A program made the position numbers and the translations under genes. DNA of 64,000 nucleotides from Planctomycetota bacterium (GTDB taxonomy: Bacteria > Planctomycetota > Planctomycetia > Pirellulales > Pirellulaceae): assembly GCA_027622275.1 (NCBI GenBank), contig JAQBZB010000009.1, forward strand, positions 1 to 64,000. The letters run 5' to 3'. Below, piece after piece: positions 9,815-20,011 of the stretch; position 1 is the first letter of the stretch; each line of letters starts with the position of its first letter. The notes under the pieces were generated by a model. That model was not told the DNA's origin and searched no databases. It worked only from the letters and a program-made list of their open reading frames with translations.

Positions 9815-10333
9815 TTAGTGAGCGTGAGTCCCGTGCGGTTCTTCTTTGAAATCGCCGGAGTAAGGCGTGTCGTCGATCAGGCCGGTGATGGTTCCGGCAT
9901 ACTCTTGGACCACGCCCAGACTTTCGTGATTGCCGACGAAGCGTGAGGCGGAACCTTCCGGATCGCCTTCCTGAGGCGCGGCCTTCAGTGCGACTTGCAT
10001 CGGTGGGTCTTTGATAATGAGTTGAATCTCGGCGGACGTAATGGGCGAGGCCGTTTTCTCGTCGTCGCCGAGAATGTAGACCGTGCCTTCCTGCTTGTCG
10101 TGATCGACCGTGAATTCCACGTGGTACTTGCCGCCGCCCCAGTCGGCCAGAGTTCCATCGTGCGGCCCGGCACCGTGACCGGAATGCGCATGGTCGTCAG
10201 CATGGGCGGCCGGTTGCGATGGTGCCGCTGGCGTTGTCGGTGTCGCGGGCGGCTTCGATCCGCCGCAACCAACAACAAAGGTGAGCGTGCCGATCGCGGC
10301 CAGTGAGGTCAGTGTTCGTACAGTTTTCTTCAT
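9815..10333 (-). CDS. His-rich lipoprotein downstream of RND2
   Basis: LTFVVGCGGSKPP lipobox; HADDHAHSGHGAGPHDGTLADWGGGKYHVEFTVD. Confidence 0.75.
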   Translation of the reverse strand: MKKTVRTLTSLAAIGTLTFVVGCGGSKPPATPTTPAAPSQPAAHADDHAHSGHGAGPHDGTLADWGGGKYHVEFTVDHDKQEGTVYILGDDEKTASPITSAEIQLIIKDPPMQVALKAAPQEGDPEGSASRFVGNHESLGVVQEYAGTITGLIDDTPYSGDFKEEPHGTHAH

Positions 10334-10408
10334 GGGTTCAAACTCCGTTCATCGAGAGATGCCAGTGCACGCCACGTGGCATGAGTTGATGGCTGGCAAG
10401 GATCAGGT

Positions 10409-13400
10409 TCAGGTCAGTAGGTTTTCCGAGTTACCTTCCAGTTCATGCGATCGCGCAACCGCCGCCGCGTCTTTGCCGCTGAACTTCAAAAACAGTCCGG
10501 GGTGAATTAAAAACTCGCAAAATGTCGAAGTAACGAGGCCGCCGAGGATCACGGTGGCGACGGGGTACAGGATCTCGCGACCCGGTTCTTGGCCGCCGAG
10601 GACTAGCGGCACGAGTCCAATACCGGCGGTCAACGCCGTCATCAGTACAGGTGCGAGTCGCTCCAGACTGCCGCGCATGATCATCTCCGGCGTGAACTCC
10701 TCGCCCTCTTCCTTCATCAAGTGGATGTAGTGGGTGACGAGCAGAATGCCGTTGCGGACGGCGATACCGCCGAGCGAGATGAAACCGACGAGGCTGGCCA
10801 CCGTCAAGTCTTGTTGCGTGATCACGAGCGCTGCGACGCCGCCAATGAACGCCGTCGGCAGCGCGTTGAGGATTTGCAGCACGATCCGCACCGAAGGAAA
10901 CAGAATCATCAGCACGACGAACATGCCGATGACGGACACTCCGGCGAGGATCACGATGAGTCTCGTCGCACGCTGCTGGCTTTCGAATTGGCCGCCGTAT
11001 TCAACAAAGTAACCTGCGGGCAGGACAACTTGGCTTTGGACTCGCTGTTCGATTTCGGCGACAGCACTCGCCAAGTCGCGGTCCTGCGTGTTGCAGCGGA
11101 TGACGATGCGCCGGCGAGCGTTCTCGCGATTCACGGCATTTGGCCCCGCGCCTTCGCCGATGTCAGCCAACTCGCGCAGTTCGATCTGCCCCCGGTTGTC
11201 CGGAAGGTCGATGCGTAGCCGTCCGAGGTTGGCGTAATCCGTGCGGTACGTGTCTTCCAACCGAATCAACAGGTCGAATCGGCGTTGACCTTCCAGCACC
11301 TGCGATACGACTTCGCCTTGTAAGGCCGTTTGCAGGATCTGTCCGACGTAGGCGCGAGTCACGCCATGAAAGGCCAGATCATCGGATCGGAGTCGAATGT
11401 GAAGTTCTTCCGTCTGTTTAATCGGTTCAACCACCGGCGGCGTGAGGCCCGGAATCGTTTGGATCGTGGCCCTCACACGCTCCGCCAGCTGCTGCAAGGT
11501 GTCAAGGTCATCGCCGTGGATCTTGATCGCGATCTGAGCGTAGACACCGGAGACCATGTGACTGATCAGATGCGCCAGTGGTTGCTCGACCTCGATATCG
11601 ACGCCCGGCACTTCCTCGCGCAACTCGCTGAGCAACTCCGAGATCGTTTCTTCGCGATGCCGACCCGATTCGGGATTCATGCTCAGAATATATTCACCGG
11701 CATTCACGGGAGCCGCGTGCTCGTCCATCTCGGCCCGACCGGTGCGGCGAACGAAGTGCAGGATCTCGCCGTCGGGATTCTGGTCGGTCTTTTGCATCGT
11801 GCGAAACTTGGCATCGATGATCCCGGATGTCGCATTGGACGCTTCGAGCGACGAGCCGGGTGGCAGCGTGACGTTGACCAAGACACTGCCTTCGTCGAAC
11901 TGCGGCAGGAAGTTGCGTCCCAGTTGTGCGAATTGCCAGGCGGCGATGCCGACTCCGATCCAAGTCGCCACCAGCAGCACGACCGGCCACGCCATGCTGA
12001 TCCGAATTAGATAAGTGGCCATCCACTTCATGCCTCGCAGCAGCGGGCCATCGTGCTCCTGATGCGTCGCTTTGGATTGCGGCAGCAAGTAGTACGAAAG
12101 CACGGGAGTGACCGTGAGCGACACCAGCAGCGAGGCGAGAATGGACACGATGTACGCAACACCAAGCGGTGCAAACAAGCGGCCTTCCACGCCGGAAAGT
12201 GCAAACAGCGGCAGGAAGACCAGGATCACAACGGCCGTACCGAAGACGATGGCACTGCGAATCTCCATGCTGGCCTCGTAAACGACTTGGATTGCCGATT
12301 TTTGATTTTTGATTTGCGATTGTTCCGAGGCATCGTCGCCATGCAATCGGCAATCATCGATCGCCAATCGCCAATTCCTTAGTCGCCGAAAGATGTTTTC
12401 CACATCGACAATGGCGTCATCGACGAGTTCGCCCATCGCGACCGCCACGCCGCCCAGCGTCATGACGTTGATCGACAACTCGCTTCCAGTCAGATAACCG
12501 ATCAAGCGAAAGACCAATGTCGTGATCACAAGCGACAACGGGATGGCTGTTAGCGTGATGAACGTGGTGCGAAAGTTGAGCAGAAACAAAAAGAGAATGA
12601 TCAGGACGAGAAAGGCACCGATGACCAACGCTTCGCCGACGTTGAAGATGCCGCGATCGATGAAGTTCTTTAGTTGAAAGAGTTCCGTGTTGACGACGAT
12701 GTCGGCTGGCAGCGACGCTTCCGCTTCTTCAAATGCCGCTGTGATCGAATCTGTCAACGCGCGAGTGTCGACATGGGGTTGCTTGACGATGGTGAAGACG
12801 ACGCCGGGACGGCCGTTCACACTGCCGTCACCTCGCTTAAACTGCGGCCCTTCGACAACGCGTGCGACTTGTCCCAACAGAATCGTTCGCTTTTCATGGA
12901 CCTTCACGGGAACTTTTCGCAGATCTTCGAGGACCACTCGTGAATCGGGACCCAATCGGCCTAAGATGCGGATGGGACGTTCGGTTTCTCCGGTGATCGC
13001 GAACCCGCCGCTCGTGTTGATGTTGCTCTCCTGAAGTGCGTGTTCGACATCTTGTAGGGAGACGCCATATTCGAGCAACGCTGTCGGATCAACCAGAATC
13101 TGGTACTGCTTACGATCGGCTCCCATCTGGAAGACTTCGGCCACGCCGGTAACCTTGAGAACCCTGGGCCGGATCACCCAGTCCGACACTGTTCGCAAGG
13201 CCATGAGGCGTTGTTGCTCCGCCAGGAACTCAACCTCGAACTCGGTGCCGTCGATTCTCAGCGTCGCCCGATGTCCACCATTTTCCGCTGAATCGAGCCA
13301 ACGAAGATCCGTGTACCGCACTTCTTTCCACGTTTCATAATGACGACGATCGCCGGCCCGCCAGACGTGCATTTTCGATTCTAGATTGTTGATTTGCGAT

Positions 13401-13948
13401 TGCCGGAGTTCGTCGTCTTCAATCGGCAATCGAACATCGTCAATCGACAATTCCACCAGGTAGTCCGTCTTGTCGATCGCCGTCAGTTCACCGCCGTTCG
13501 GCCCCTGCTGTCGATAGATGCCCGCAATCACGATTTGCCCCATGATCGAGGACGGCGGCGTCATTTGAGGACGGATCCCTGCGGGCAGTATCCCTTCTAA
13601 CGAAGACAAGCGTTCCTGGACGGTTTGCCGGGCAGCGCGAATCTCTGTGGTCCAATCGAATTCAATGTAGATGACGTTCAGCCCAGCGGTCGTTTGACTG
13701 CGGACGTCCTTCACACCGTTGGCCCCCAGCAACGCGATCTCGATCGGCTGCGTGACGAGCGTCTCGACCTCCTCGGTGGCAAGGCCGGGGCTCTCCGTGA
13801 TGATGATCACACGCGGCCGGTCCAGGTCGGGAAACACATCGATCGGCATCGTCGTCGCCAAGTAAGATCCGTAGATCAACATCGCCAGACTGATCACGAC
13901 GACCAGCATGCGATAGCGAAGCGAGAACCGAATGATCGCGTTTAACAT
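10409..13948 (-). CDS. CusA/CzcA-family RND transporter (RND2)
   Basis: MLNAIIRFSLRYRMLVVVISLAMLIYGSYLATTMPIDVFPDLDRPRV; start trimmed from ORF start 14128; carries in-frame SQIKNQKSAI-type repeats. Confidence 0.95.
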   Translation of the reverse strand: MLNAIIRFSLRYRMLVVVISLAMLIYGSYLATTMPIDVFPDLDRPRVIIITESPGLATEEVETLVTQPIEIALLGANGVKDVRSQTTAGLNVIYIEFDWTTEIRAARQTVQERLSSLEGILPAGIRPQMTPPSSIMGQIVIAGIYRQQGPNGGELTAIDKTDYLVELSIDDVRLPIEDDELRQSQINNLESKMHVWRAGDRRHYETWKEVRYTDLRWLDSAENGGHRATLRIDGTEFEVEFLAEQQRLMALRTVSDWVIRPRVLKVTGVAEVFQMGADRKQYQILVDPTALLEYGVSLQDVEHALQESNINTSGGFAITGETERPIRILGRLGPDSRVVLEDLRKVPVKVHEKRTILLGQVARVVEGPQFKRGDGSVNGRPGVVFTIVKQPHVDTRALTDSITAAFEEAEASLPADIVVNTELFQLKNFIDRGIFNVGEALVIGAFLVLIILFLFLLNFRTTFITLTAIPLSLVITTLVFRLIGYLTGSELSINVMTLGGVAVAMGELVDDAIVDVENIFRRLRNWRLAIDDCRLHGDDASEQSQIKNQKSAIQVVYEASMEIRSAIVFGTAVVILVFLPLFALSGVEGRLFAPLGVAYIVSILASLLVSLTVTPVLSYYLLPQSKATHQEHDGPLLRGMKWMATYLIRISMAWPVVLLVATWIGVGIAAWQFAQLGRNFLPQFDEGSVLVNVTLPPGSSLEASNATSGIIDAKFRTMQKTDQNPDGEILHFVRRTGRAEMDEHAAPVNAGEYILSMNPESGRHREETISELLSELREEVPGVDIEVEQPLAHLISHMVSGVYAQIAIKIHGDDLDTLQQLAERVRATIQTIPGLTPPVVEPIKQTEELHIRLRSDDLAFHGVTRAYVGQILQTALQGEVVSQVLEGQRRFDLLIRLEDTYRTDYANLGRLRIDLPDNRGQIELRELADIGEGAGPNAVNRENARRRIVIRCNTQDRDLASAVAEIEQRVQSQVVLPAGYFVEYGGQFESQQRATRLIVILAGVSVIGMFVVLMILFPSVRIVLQILNALPTAFIGGVAALVITQQDLTVASLVGFISLGGIAVRNGILLVTHYIHLMKEEGEEFTPEMIMRGSLERLAPVLMTALTAGIGLVPLVLGGQEPGREILYPVATVILGGLVTSTFCEFLIHPGLFLKFSGKDAAAVARSHELEGNSENLLT
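12291..12375. repeat. In-frame second-family repeat (GATTTTTGATTTGCGATTG / CAATCGGCAATCATCGATCGCCAAT) in RND2
   Basis: Inverted AT-richer arms encoding NWRLAIDDCRLHGDDASEQSQIKNQKSAIQ. Confidence 0.75.
13373..13455. repeat. In-frame second-family repeat in the RND2 periplasmic region
   Basis: TTTTCGATTCTAGATTGTTGATTTGCGATTG...CAATCGGCAATCGAACATCGTCAATCGACAATTCC; encodes SIDDVRLPIEDDELRQSQINNLESKM. Confidence 0.7.
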
Positions 13949-13997
13949 TTTTGATTTACGATTGTTGATTTGTGATTGAGGATTGGGCGGACTTGAA

Positions 13998-15413
13998 TCA
14001 ATGCGGAGCATGCGTGGTGCCGTCGGCATGCACATGGACATCCGCACGCATGCCGCTGGCGGCCTGTGCTTTGAGCACGCGGTTGAGCGACGCGCCGGAG
14101 CCTTGTGCAAGATAGCTCCCTGGACCAACGCTTCCGTCGTTGGCCAGCACGACGTTCAATCGATCCTCATGCAGTACGTGAACCGGCAAGCGATTGAAGA
14201 GATCGCCGTTCTGGCTGAAGACATAGGCTTCCGGACCTTCGCGAACGAGCGCGGCCGTCGGCAATACGATCACGTTCTCGAATTGCTCAACCGGAATATG
14301 CAAGCGCACTCGCTGTCCCGGCCTCAGACGCCAGACGATAAATGTTTGCCCGTCTTTCTCGTAAGCGCGCGATTGATTGGTTAGCGAAATGAAGAAATCG
14401 AAGGTACGGCTGGCCGAATCGATCGTGTTGGCGAGGTGCCGGATCTGAAATGTTTGCTCCAGCGGTGGCCAATGCCGGCTGTCATCTTCGGCGAACTCGA
14501 CATCGATCGGCCAGCCGTTTTGCGCTGCCTGTTCGAGCATCGGGGCTTCCTGCTTGAAAGCATGACCTTCGATGTAGAGCAACCGATGATTCGACAACAC
14601 CGAGAGTAACTGTCCGGCTTGCACCTGCTGGCCGAGTTCGGCCTTCAGTTCCTGAACTTCATAGACAAGCCCTTCGCCGCTCGGATCGTCCGCGTTCGCG
14701 ACCAGTTTGGATTCGCCTTCCGCGCGGAGACCGCCGACCGGCGGCGGGGCGACCACGTCGATCGTCGAGACAAACTTTCCCTCCGTGATCTGCTCGATCT
14801 GGGTTGGAGCAAGTCCGCGAGTTAATAGATCCTGCCGGTACGCTTGAATGAGCCCGTCCTGCCGAAGAATCCGCTGGTCGAGTTCAATGATGCGGCTGCC
14901 GGCGATGGTCCCGCTGCTGGCAAGCTTCTCGAGCCGTGCGCGTTCTTCCTTGATCAGTTGCGTCTCGCGAGTGGCCTTGAACAACTCGGACTGCGTGTTC
15001 TGCAAGTATTCACTGAACAGCCGCAGCGTGAACAGGATCTCGCCGGGCCGGACGGTGTCGCCCGCAAACGCATGCACCTGCGTCACGACGCCAACCGCCG
15101 GCGAGGTGACGCCGCGATCGGACAGGCCCGGCCGGTCGACGACCACGCCCGGCACTTGCACGGTTCGCCAGTAACTTTGAATCGCCACGGGCTGCGAGAC
15201 CAACTCCAGGTTCTTGCGGGCCTGGGGGCTGAGTTTAAGCACCTTGGCGTCCTCGATGGCCGCTTGATGCTCGGCGGACTTGGCAGTCGCGTCCTTCGAA
15301 CTTAGCCAGGGCCACCAACGATCGCGTGTCACCAGCGCGGCAATACTTATTCCAACGAAGGCAACGACAATCGCAACGCCACCGGATAATCGGAGTGTTC
15401 GCTTACGATCCAT
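13998..15413 (-). CDS. RND periplasmic adaptor (HlyD/CusB-like)
   Basis: MDRKRTLRLSGGVAIVVAFVGISIAALV anchor; GVVTQVHAFAGDTVRPGEILFTLRL; start trimmed. Confidence 0.92.
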   Translation of the reverse strand: MDRKRTLRLSGGVAIVVAFVGISIAALVTRDRWWPWLSSKDATAKSAEHQAAIEDAKVLKLSPQARKNLELVSQPVAIQSYWRTVQVPGVVVDRPGLSDRGVTSPAVGVVTQVHAFAGDTVRPGEILFTLRLFSEYLQNTQSELFKATRETQLIKEERARLEKLASSGTIAGSRIIELDQRILRQDGLIQAYRQDLLTRGLAPTQIEQITEGKFVSTIDVVAPPPVGGLRAEGESKLVANADDPSGEGLVYEVQELKAELGQQVQAGQLLSVLSNHRLLYIEGHAFKQEAPMLEQAAQNGWPIDVEFAEDDSRHWPPLEQTFQIRHLANTIDSASRTFDFFISLTNQSRAYEKDGQTFIVWRLRPGQRVRLHIPVEQFENVIVLPTAALVREGPEAYVFSQNGDLFNRLPVHVLHEDRLNVVLANDGSVGPGSYLAQGSGASLNRVLKAQAASGMRADVHVHADGTTHAPH

Positions 15414-15550
15414 AATTCGACCTCGGCAATTGGCACGGATCAGAGGTAATGCGACGCAGCAGTTCAGCCGCAAGCACATCGGAAGGCAATCGCGGCAGAT
15501 GCAGCGCGAAAGATCATCGACCCCAGACACGGTCGATGGCGGCAACGCGA

Positions 15551-16042
15551 TTAAATGCGCAGAGAGAGCGTGCGCAGATAGATAGGACATGCCCCGTCAA
15601 AGATCGACGCTGGCGGACCGCGGAGCGGTCCCAAACGCAACAACCCGTCGCTCCGATTCGCGACGCGAAGAATGGCCGACGGGGCGACGTTCTCTGCCAA
15701 GACCCTTACTGAGTTTCCATCGCGAGCGAAGGTCTCGGTTTCCGCGCGGTACACCGCGCTGGCGTCATGGTCGCCGGCCGGCAAAAGAGATCGCACGAGC
15801 GTAGCATCGTGCGCGTCGAAGGGCGGAACACGAGGGGCGTGATCACCTTGTGAATGATCCGAGCCCTGAGCCGAATGATGCTGCGAGTGGTGGTGAGTAT
15901 GACCGCCCACGTGAAAATGAGATCGTGAGTCGTGACCTTCCGGCTCGGCAAAGTCGGCTCCGCGATGCGAGTGCGCAGGGCGCAGGCCCTGGCTGGCGAG
16001 CATCAAAGCGACGAGCAGAAGGCAGAGGAGTCGGCGGAACAT
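15551..16042 (-). CDS. Small exported His-rich protein
   Basis: MFRRLLCLLLVALMLASQGLRPAHSHRG signal; HFHVGGHTHHHSQHHSAQGSDHSQGDH. Confidence 0.7.
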   Translation of the reverse strand: MFRRLLCLLLVALMLASQGLRPAHSHRGADFAEPEGHDSRSHFHVGGHTHHHSQHHSAQGSDHSQGDHAPRVPPFDAHDATLVRSLLPAGDHDASAVYRAETETFARDGNSVRVLAENVAPSAILRVANRSDGLLRLGPLRGPPASIFDGACPIYLRTLSLRI

Positions 16043-16272
16043 TGTGTAAGTCTTGTGGCACCCTGGGTGAATCGAATCGAACCCGCCGTCTGAACAGGCA
16101 ATCATAGCCGCAGTCTTGGCTTAAGCAAGACAGAGACTTCTCCGTACGGGGCGTTTTACCCCCGGACGCGTCCGGAAAAAACATTTCGCAAGGCAATTAC
16201 GTTGACTTTGGAAGTTGCGAGGAAGCTTGCTGAGGCACTGCGCCGCGATGTGCGTCAGATCGCTCACGGGTC

Positions 16273-19200
16273 TCATGGGTTTGACGCATGGGTTTCTCCG
16301 GAGTATTCCACCAATTTGATTTCGGCCTGTGAGTTCTCCGTTACTCGCCGCGCCGAAGTCATTCCAAATTTCCAAAACAACGCAGGACGCACCAAGAATT
16401 CCAGCAGCGTGCTGCTGAGCAAGCCGCCAATAATGACCGTGGCGACTGGGTACAAGATTTCCTTGCCGGGCTCGCCCGAAGCAAGTGCCAGCGGCACTAA
16501 TCCGATACCTGAGGTGAGCGCAGTCATCAACACTGGTGCGAGCCGATCCTTACCAGCGCGAACGATCATCTCGCGCGACCACGTTTCGCCTTCGTGCTGG
16601 ACCAAGTGCAAGTAGTGATTGATCAACAAGATCCCATTGCGCGAGGCAATGCCGCAGAGCGAAATGAAACCAACCATGCTGGCGATCGTCAGAGTCTGTT
16701 GCGTCAGATACAGTGCCGCGACCGAACCGATGAATGCCATCGGTAGGGCAATCATGACCTGTAGTGACAAGTTGGCCGAGCCAAACATCTTGAACAGCAC
16801 CAGGAACATCCCGATAAGCGAAACAACGAACAAGATGCCGATCATTCGCGACGCCGACTGCTGACTCTCGAACTGACCGCTGTACTCCAGGAAGTAGCCC
16901 CTCGGCAACGCGGCCTCGATCGGAGCAATGCGACGCTTGATGTCTTCCACGACGTCGACCAAGCCGCGATCTCGGACGTTGCACTGGATGATGATTCGCC
17001 GCCGCACCTGTTCGCGATTGATCGTATTTGGCCCGCTGGACGGGTAGATGTTTGCCACATCTTCCAGCTTCACAGAACCGCCTTCGGGCAAGTCGATCAC
17101 CAGTCGCCGCAGCGCCTCGATATCTTCCCGATACGACTCGTCCATCTTGACCAGCAGATCAAATGTCCGCTGACCGTCGAGTACTTCGGAGACGACTTCG
17201 CCTTGCATGGCAGTCTCGACGAACTCGTTGACATCCAGCCGTCGCAGTCCGAACGTCTCCAAGCGGCTACCATCTACTTCGATGCGCAGTTGCGGAATAT
17301 TGACTTGTTGCTCGACTTGCAAGTCACGCACGCCTTCGACGCCAGCAATCGCAGCCTTCATCTTCTCAGCTTGCCGCCGCAGCACGTCCAGGTCGTCACC
17401 ATACAGCTTGACCGCGACTTGAGCCTTCACACCGGAGAGCATGTGCGAAATGAGATGCGCGAGTGGTTGTTCAACGGCCGTTACGATGCCTGGGATGTCG
17501 GCCAAAGCTTCACTGATTTCCTCGATGACTTCCTCGCGCGATCGCGGCGTGTCCGGGTCGATCGTGGCGATCATCTCGGTGACGTTGACTCCTTCGGCGT
17601 GTTCGTCGAGTTCCGCCCGGCCAGTCTTGCGGACGAATGCGACAATGTCGTCAATTTGTTGAAGTCGCTGCTCGACCTTCGCGGAGACCTCATTTGATTT
17701 CGCCAAGGAAGTGCCGGGTGGCAACAGCACATTGATCTGCACGGCTCCTTCGTTGAACGGCGGCAAAAAGTCCTTCTCCAGCCGTAACATCCCCCAGGCC
17801 GCGACGGCCACCGCGATCGACGCGATAAGTAGTATTGGCCACGCCAGGCGCAGGCTCAGTCGCATCACGCGATCCGCCAATGCCTTCAACCAACGGAGCA
17901 GAAAGCCGTCGGAGTGTCCAGAGTTGAGGGTCGAGAGTCCAGAGCCAGAAGAATCAAAAGCAGACTTTCCTTCTGGCTCTCGACTCTCGACGCTCGACTC
18001 TCGACTCAGCAGCCAGTAGCTCAGCACGGGCGTGATAGTTAGTGACACGAGCAGCGAAGACACAATGGAGACGATGTACGCGATGCCCAGCGGCGCGAAC
18101 AGTCGGCCTTCCATGCCGCTCAGTGCAAACAGCGGGATGAAGACCAGCACAACAATCATCGTGCCATAGACGATCGAGTTGCGGATCTCGCAGCTCGCTT
18201 GAAAGACGACGAGCAGCGAGTGCTTTGGTTGTGGACTGTGCCGATTCTCGCGGAGCCGACGGAAAATGTTTTCCACATCGACGATTGCATCGTCAACCAA
18301 TTCGCCAATCGCGACGGCCAGCCCGCCCAGCGTCATCGTGTTGATGGACAAATCGAACGCCTTGAATACGAGCGCGGTAATGACGATCGAGAGTGGGATG
18401 GCCGTCAAGGTGATGAAGGTTGTCCGGAAGTTCATCAAAAACAGAAACAGAATGATGACCACCAGAATACTGCCGTCGCGAAGGGCTTCGATGACGTTCT
18501 TAATGGACAGGTCAATGAAGGTCTTTTGTTGGTACAACTCCGGCAGTATGTGAACATCCTTGGGGAGCGACGTTTGCAGTTCACGCAGCGCCTTCTGGAC
18601 GGCCTCGGTGACTCGCCTAGTGTCCGCGTTTGGTTGCTTGTTGATCGTCAGGACAACCGTCTGTCCACCCACCAACTCACCGGCGTCATTGCGGGTGAAA
18701 GCTGAGCTGTCGCCGCGTTTTGTCTGCGGTCCCTCGACAATGTTGGCAACCTGCGAGAGTCGCACGGACTGGCCGCCGCGGTGTTTGACTACGATGTGAC
18801 TGATCTCGTCGATAGTCTTGACTCGCCCCAGCGAGCGAACGAGCAATTCGTTCGGACCTTGTTCATCCAAATAACCACCAGCCGTATTTTGGTTGCTTTC
18901 ACGAAGCGCAGTTTTGACTTCGCTAAGCGTGACGCCATAGCGTAACATTTCGTTGGGATCGACGAGCACCTGAAATTGCTTACGCTCGCCGCCCATCGTG
19001 ACGACTTGTGACACACCCGAGATGGTTAGCAATCGTTGCCGCACGACCCAATCGGCCAACGTCCGCAGTTCCATCGCCGAAGTTGGCGAGTCGAGGGTCG
19101 AGAGTCTAGAGTCGAGAGCCAGAGAAGAATCTTGCTGGCTCTGGTCTCTCGACTCTGGACTCTCCGCTTCGACGTACATTCCCACGATCAAGATTTGCCC

Positions 19201-19608
19201 CATGATCGACGAGATGGGTGCCAGTTGAGGTTGGACACCCTTCGGCAACCGATCGGCAATCAACGCCATTCGCTCGTTCACGATTTGACGGTCGTTGTAG
19301 ATGTTGGTATTCCAATCGAACTCGACATAAATCACCGACAGGCCGACGCCCGACGAACTTCGGACCGCCTGCACTCCGGTCGCGCCATTCAAAGACGTTT
19401 CCAGCGGAAAGGTGATCAGCGTCTCGACTTCCTCCGGAGCGAGCCCCGGAGCTTCGGTCATGATGACGACTCGCGGCCGGTTCAGATTCGGAAAGACGTC
19501 GATCGGCAATTGGTAAGCTTGCCAACCGCCGTAAGCGAGCATAAACACTGCCAACGCGATGACGAGCAGGCGGTTGTGGAGTGAAAATCGAATGATGGCG
19601 TTGAGCAT
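16273..19608 (-). CDS. CusA/CzcA-family RND transporter (RND3)
   Basis: MLNAIIRFSLHNRLLVIALAVFMLAYGGWQAYQLPIDVFPNLNRPRV; two in-frame SRVES-type hairpin insertions. Confidence 0.95.
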   Translation of the reverse strand: MLNAIIRFSLHNRLLVIALAVFMLAYGGWQAYQLPIDVFPNLNRPRVVIMTEAPGLAPEEVETLITFPLETSLNGATGVQAVRSSSGVGLSVIYVEFDWNTNIYNDRQIVNERMALIADRLPKGVQPQLAPISSIMGQILIVGMYVEAESPESRDQSQQDSSLALDSRLSTLDSPTSAMELRTLADWVVRQRLLTISGVSQVVTMGGERKQFQVLVDPNEMLRYGVTLSEVKTALRESNQNTAGGYLDEQGPNELLVRSLGRVKTIDEISHIVVKHRGGQSVRLSQVANIVEGPQTKRGDSSAFTRNDAGELVGGQTVVLTINKQPNADTRRVTEAVQKALRELQTSLPKDVHILPELYQQKTFIDLSIKNVIEALRDGSILVVIILFLFLMNFRTTFITLTAIPLSIVITALVFKAFDLSINTMTLGGLAVAIGELVDDAIVDVENIFRRLRENRHSPQPKHSLLVVFQASCEIRNSIVYGTMIVVLVFIPLFALSGMEGRLFAPLGIAYIVSIVSSLLVSLTITPVLSYWLLSRESSVESREPEGKSAFDSSGSGLSTLNSGHSDGFLLRWLKALADRVMRLSLRLAWPILLIASIAVAVAAWGMLRLEKDFLPPFNEGAVQINVLLPPGTSLAKSNEVSAKVEQRLQQIDDIVAFVRKTGRAELDEHAEGVNVTEMIATIDPDTPRSREEVIEEISEALADIPGIVTAVEQPLAHLISHMLSGVKAQVAVKLYGDDLDVLRRQAEKMKAAIAGVEGVRDLQVEQQVNIPQLRIEVDGSRLETFGLRRLDVNEFVETAMQGEVVSEVLDGQRTFDLLVKMDESYREDIEALRRLVIDLPEGGSVKLEDVANIYPSSGPNTINREQVRRRIIIQCNVRDRGLVDVVEDIKRRIAPIEAALPRGYFLEYSGQFESQQSASRMIGILFVVSLIGMFLVLFKMFGSANLSLQVMIALPMAFIGSVAALYLTQQTLTIASMVGFISLCGIASRNGILLINHYLHLVQHEGETWSREMIVRAGKDRLAPVLMTALTSGIGLVPLALASGEPGKEILYPVATVIIGGLLSSTLLEFLVRPALFWKFGMTSARRVTENSQAEIKLVEYSGETHASNP
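17921..18000. repeat. In-frame hairpin repeat in RND3
   Basis: GAGTTGAGGGTCGAGAGTCCAGAGCCAGAAG (17921-17951) pairs with CTTCTGGCTCTCGACTCTCGACGCTCGACTC (17970-18000), 28/31 complementary. Confidence 0.9.
19091..19165. repeat. In-frame hairpin repeat in RND3 (second)
   Basis: TCGAGGGTCGAGAGTCTAGAGTCGAGAGCCAGAG ... CTGGCTCTGGTCTCTCGACTCTGGACTCTCC. Confidence 0.85.
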
Positions 19609-19636
19609 GGGAGAGTCCAGAGTCGAGGGGCGAGGG

Positions 19637-20011
19637 TCAAGAGCCAGAGGGAGACGACGGTCGAAGCAATGAGTTTCTTAGGCCGCTGAGCATGCGGGCC
19701 AACTCTTCAGCGTGCCGGTACAGTTCGTCGTGAGCTTCCGTTGGCAGGAACGATCGACGCACTGCGATCTGCGTCTGAGAAACGACTTCCATTAGCGAGC
19801 CGTAGGCGATCTCCACGAAGTGGGCAAAGTCTTTGTCGGAGGACCGGCCGCTTCCTTCAGCAATGTTGGAGGAAACGGAAACGGACGCTCGTCGCATTTG
19901 GCTCGTGAGTCCGAATCGCTCGTCACCGGGAAATGTTTGCGTTAACTCGTACACGCGATCTGCAAACGTAATAGCACGCTGCCACACCTCTAACTTTTCA
20001 AAGCGAAACAT
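19637..20011 (-). CDS. Four-helix-bundle protein, S23/IVP type (copy 2)
   Basis: [76 protein letters not shown]; close paralog of 3838-4248; repeats flank it at about 19612-19653 and 20018-20058. Confidence 0.92.
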   Translation of the reverse strand: MFRFEKLEVWQRAITFADRVYELTQTFPGDERFGLTSQMRRASVSVSSNIAEGSGRSSDKDFAHFVEIAYGSLMEVVSQTQIAVRRSFLPTEAHDELYRHAEELARMLSGLRNSLLRPSSPSGS

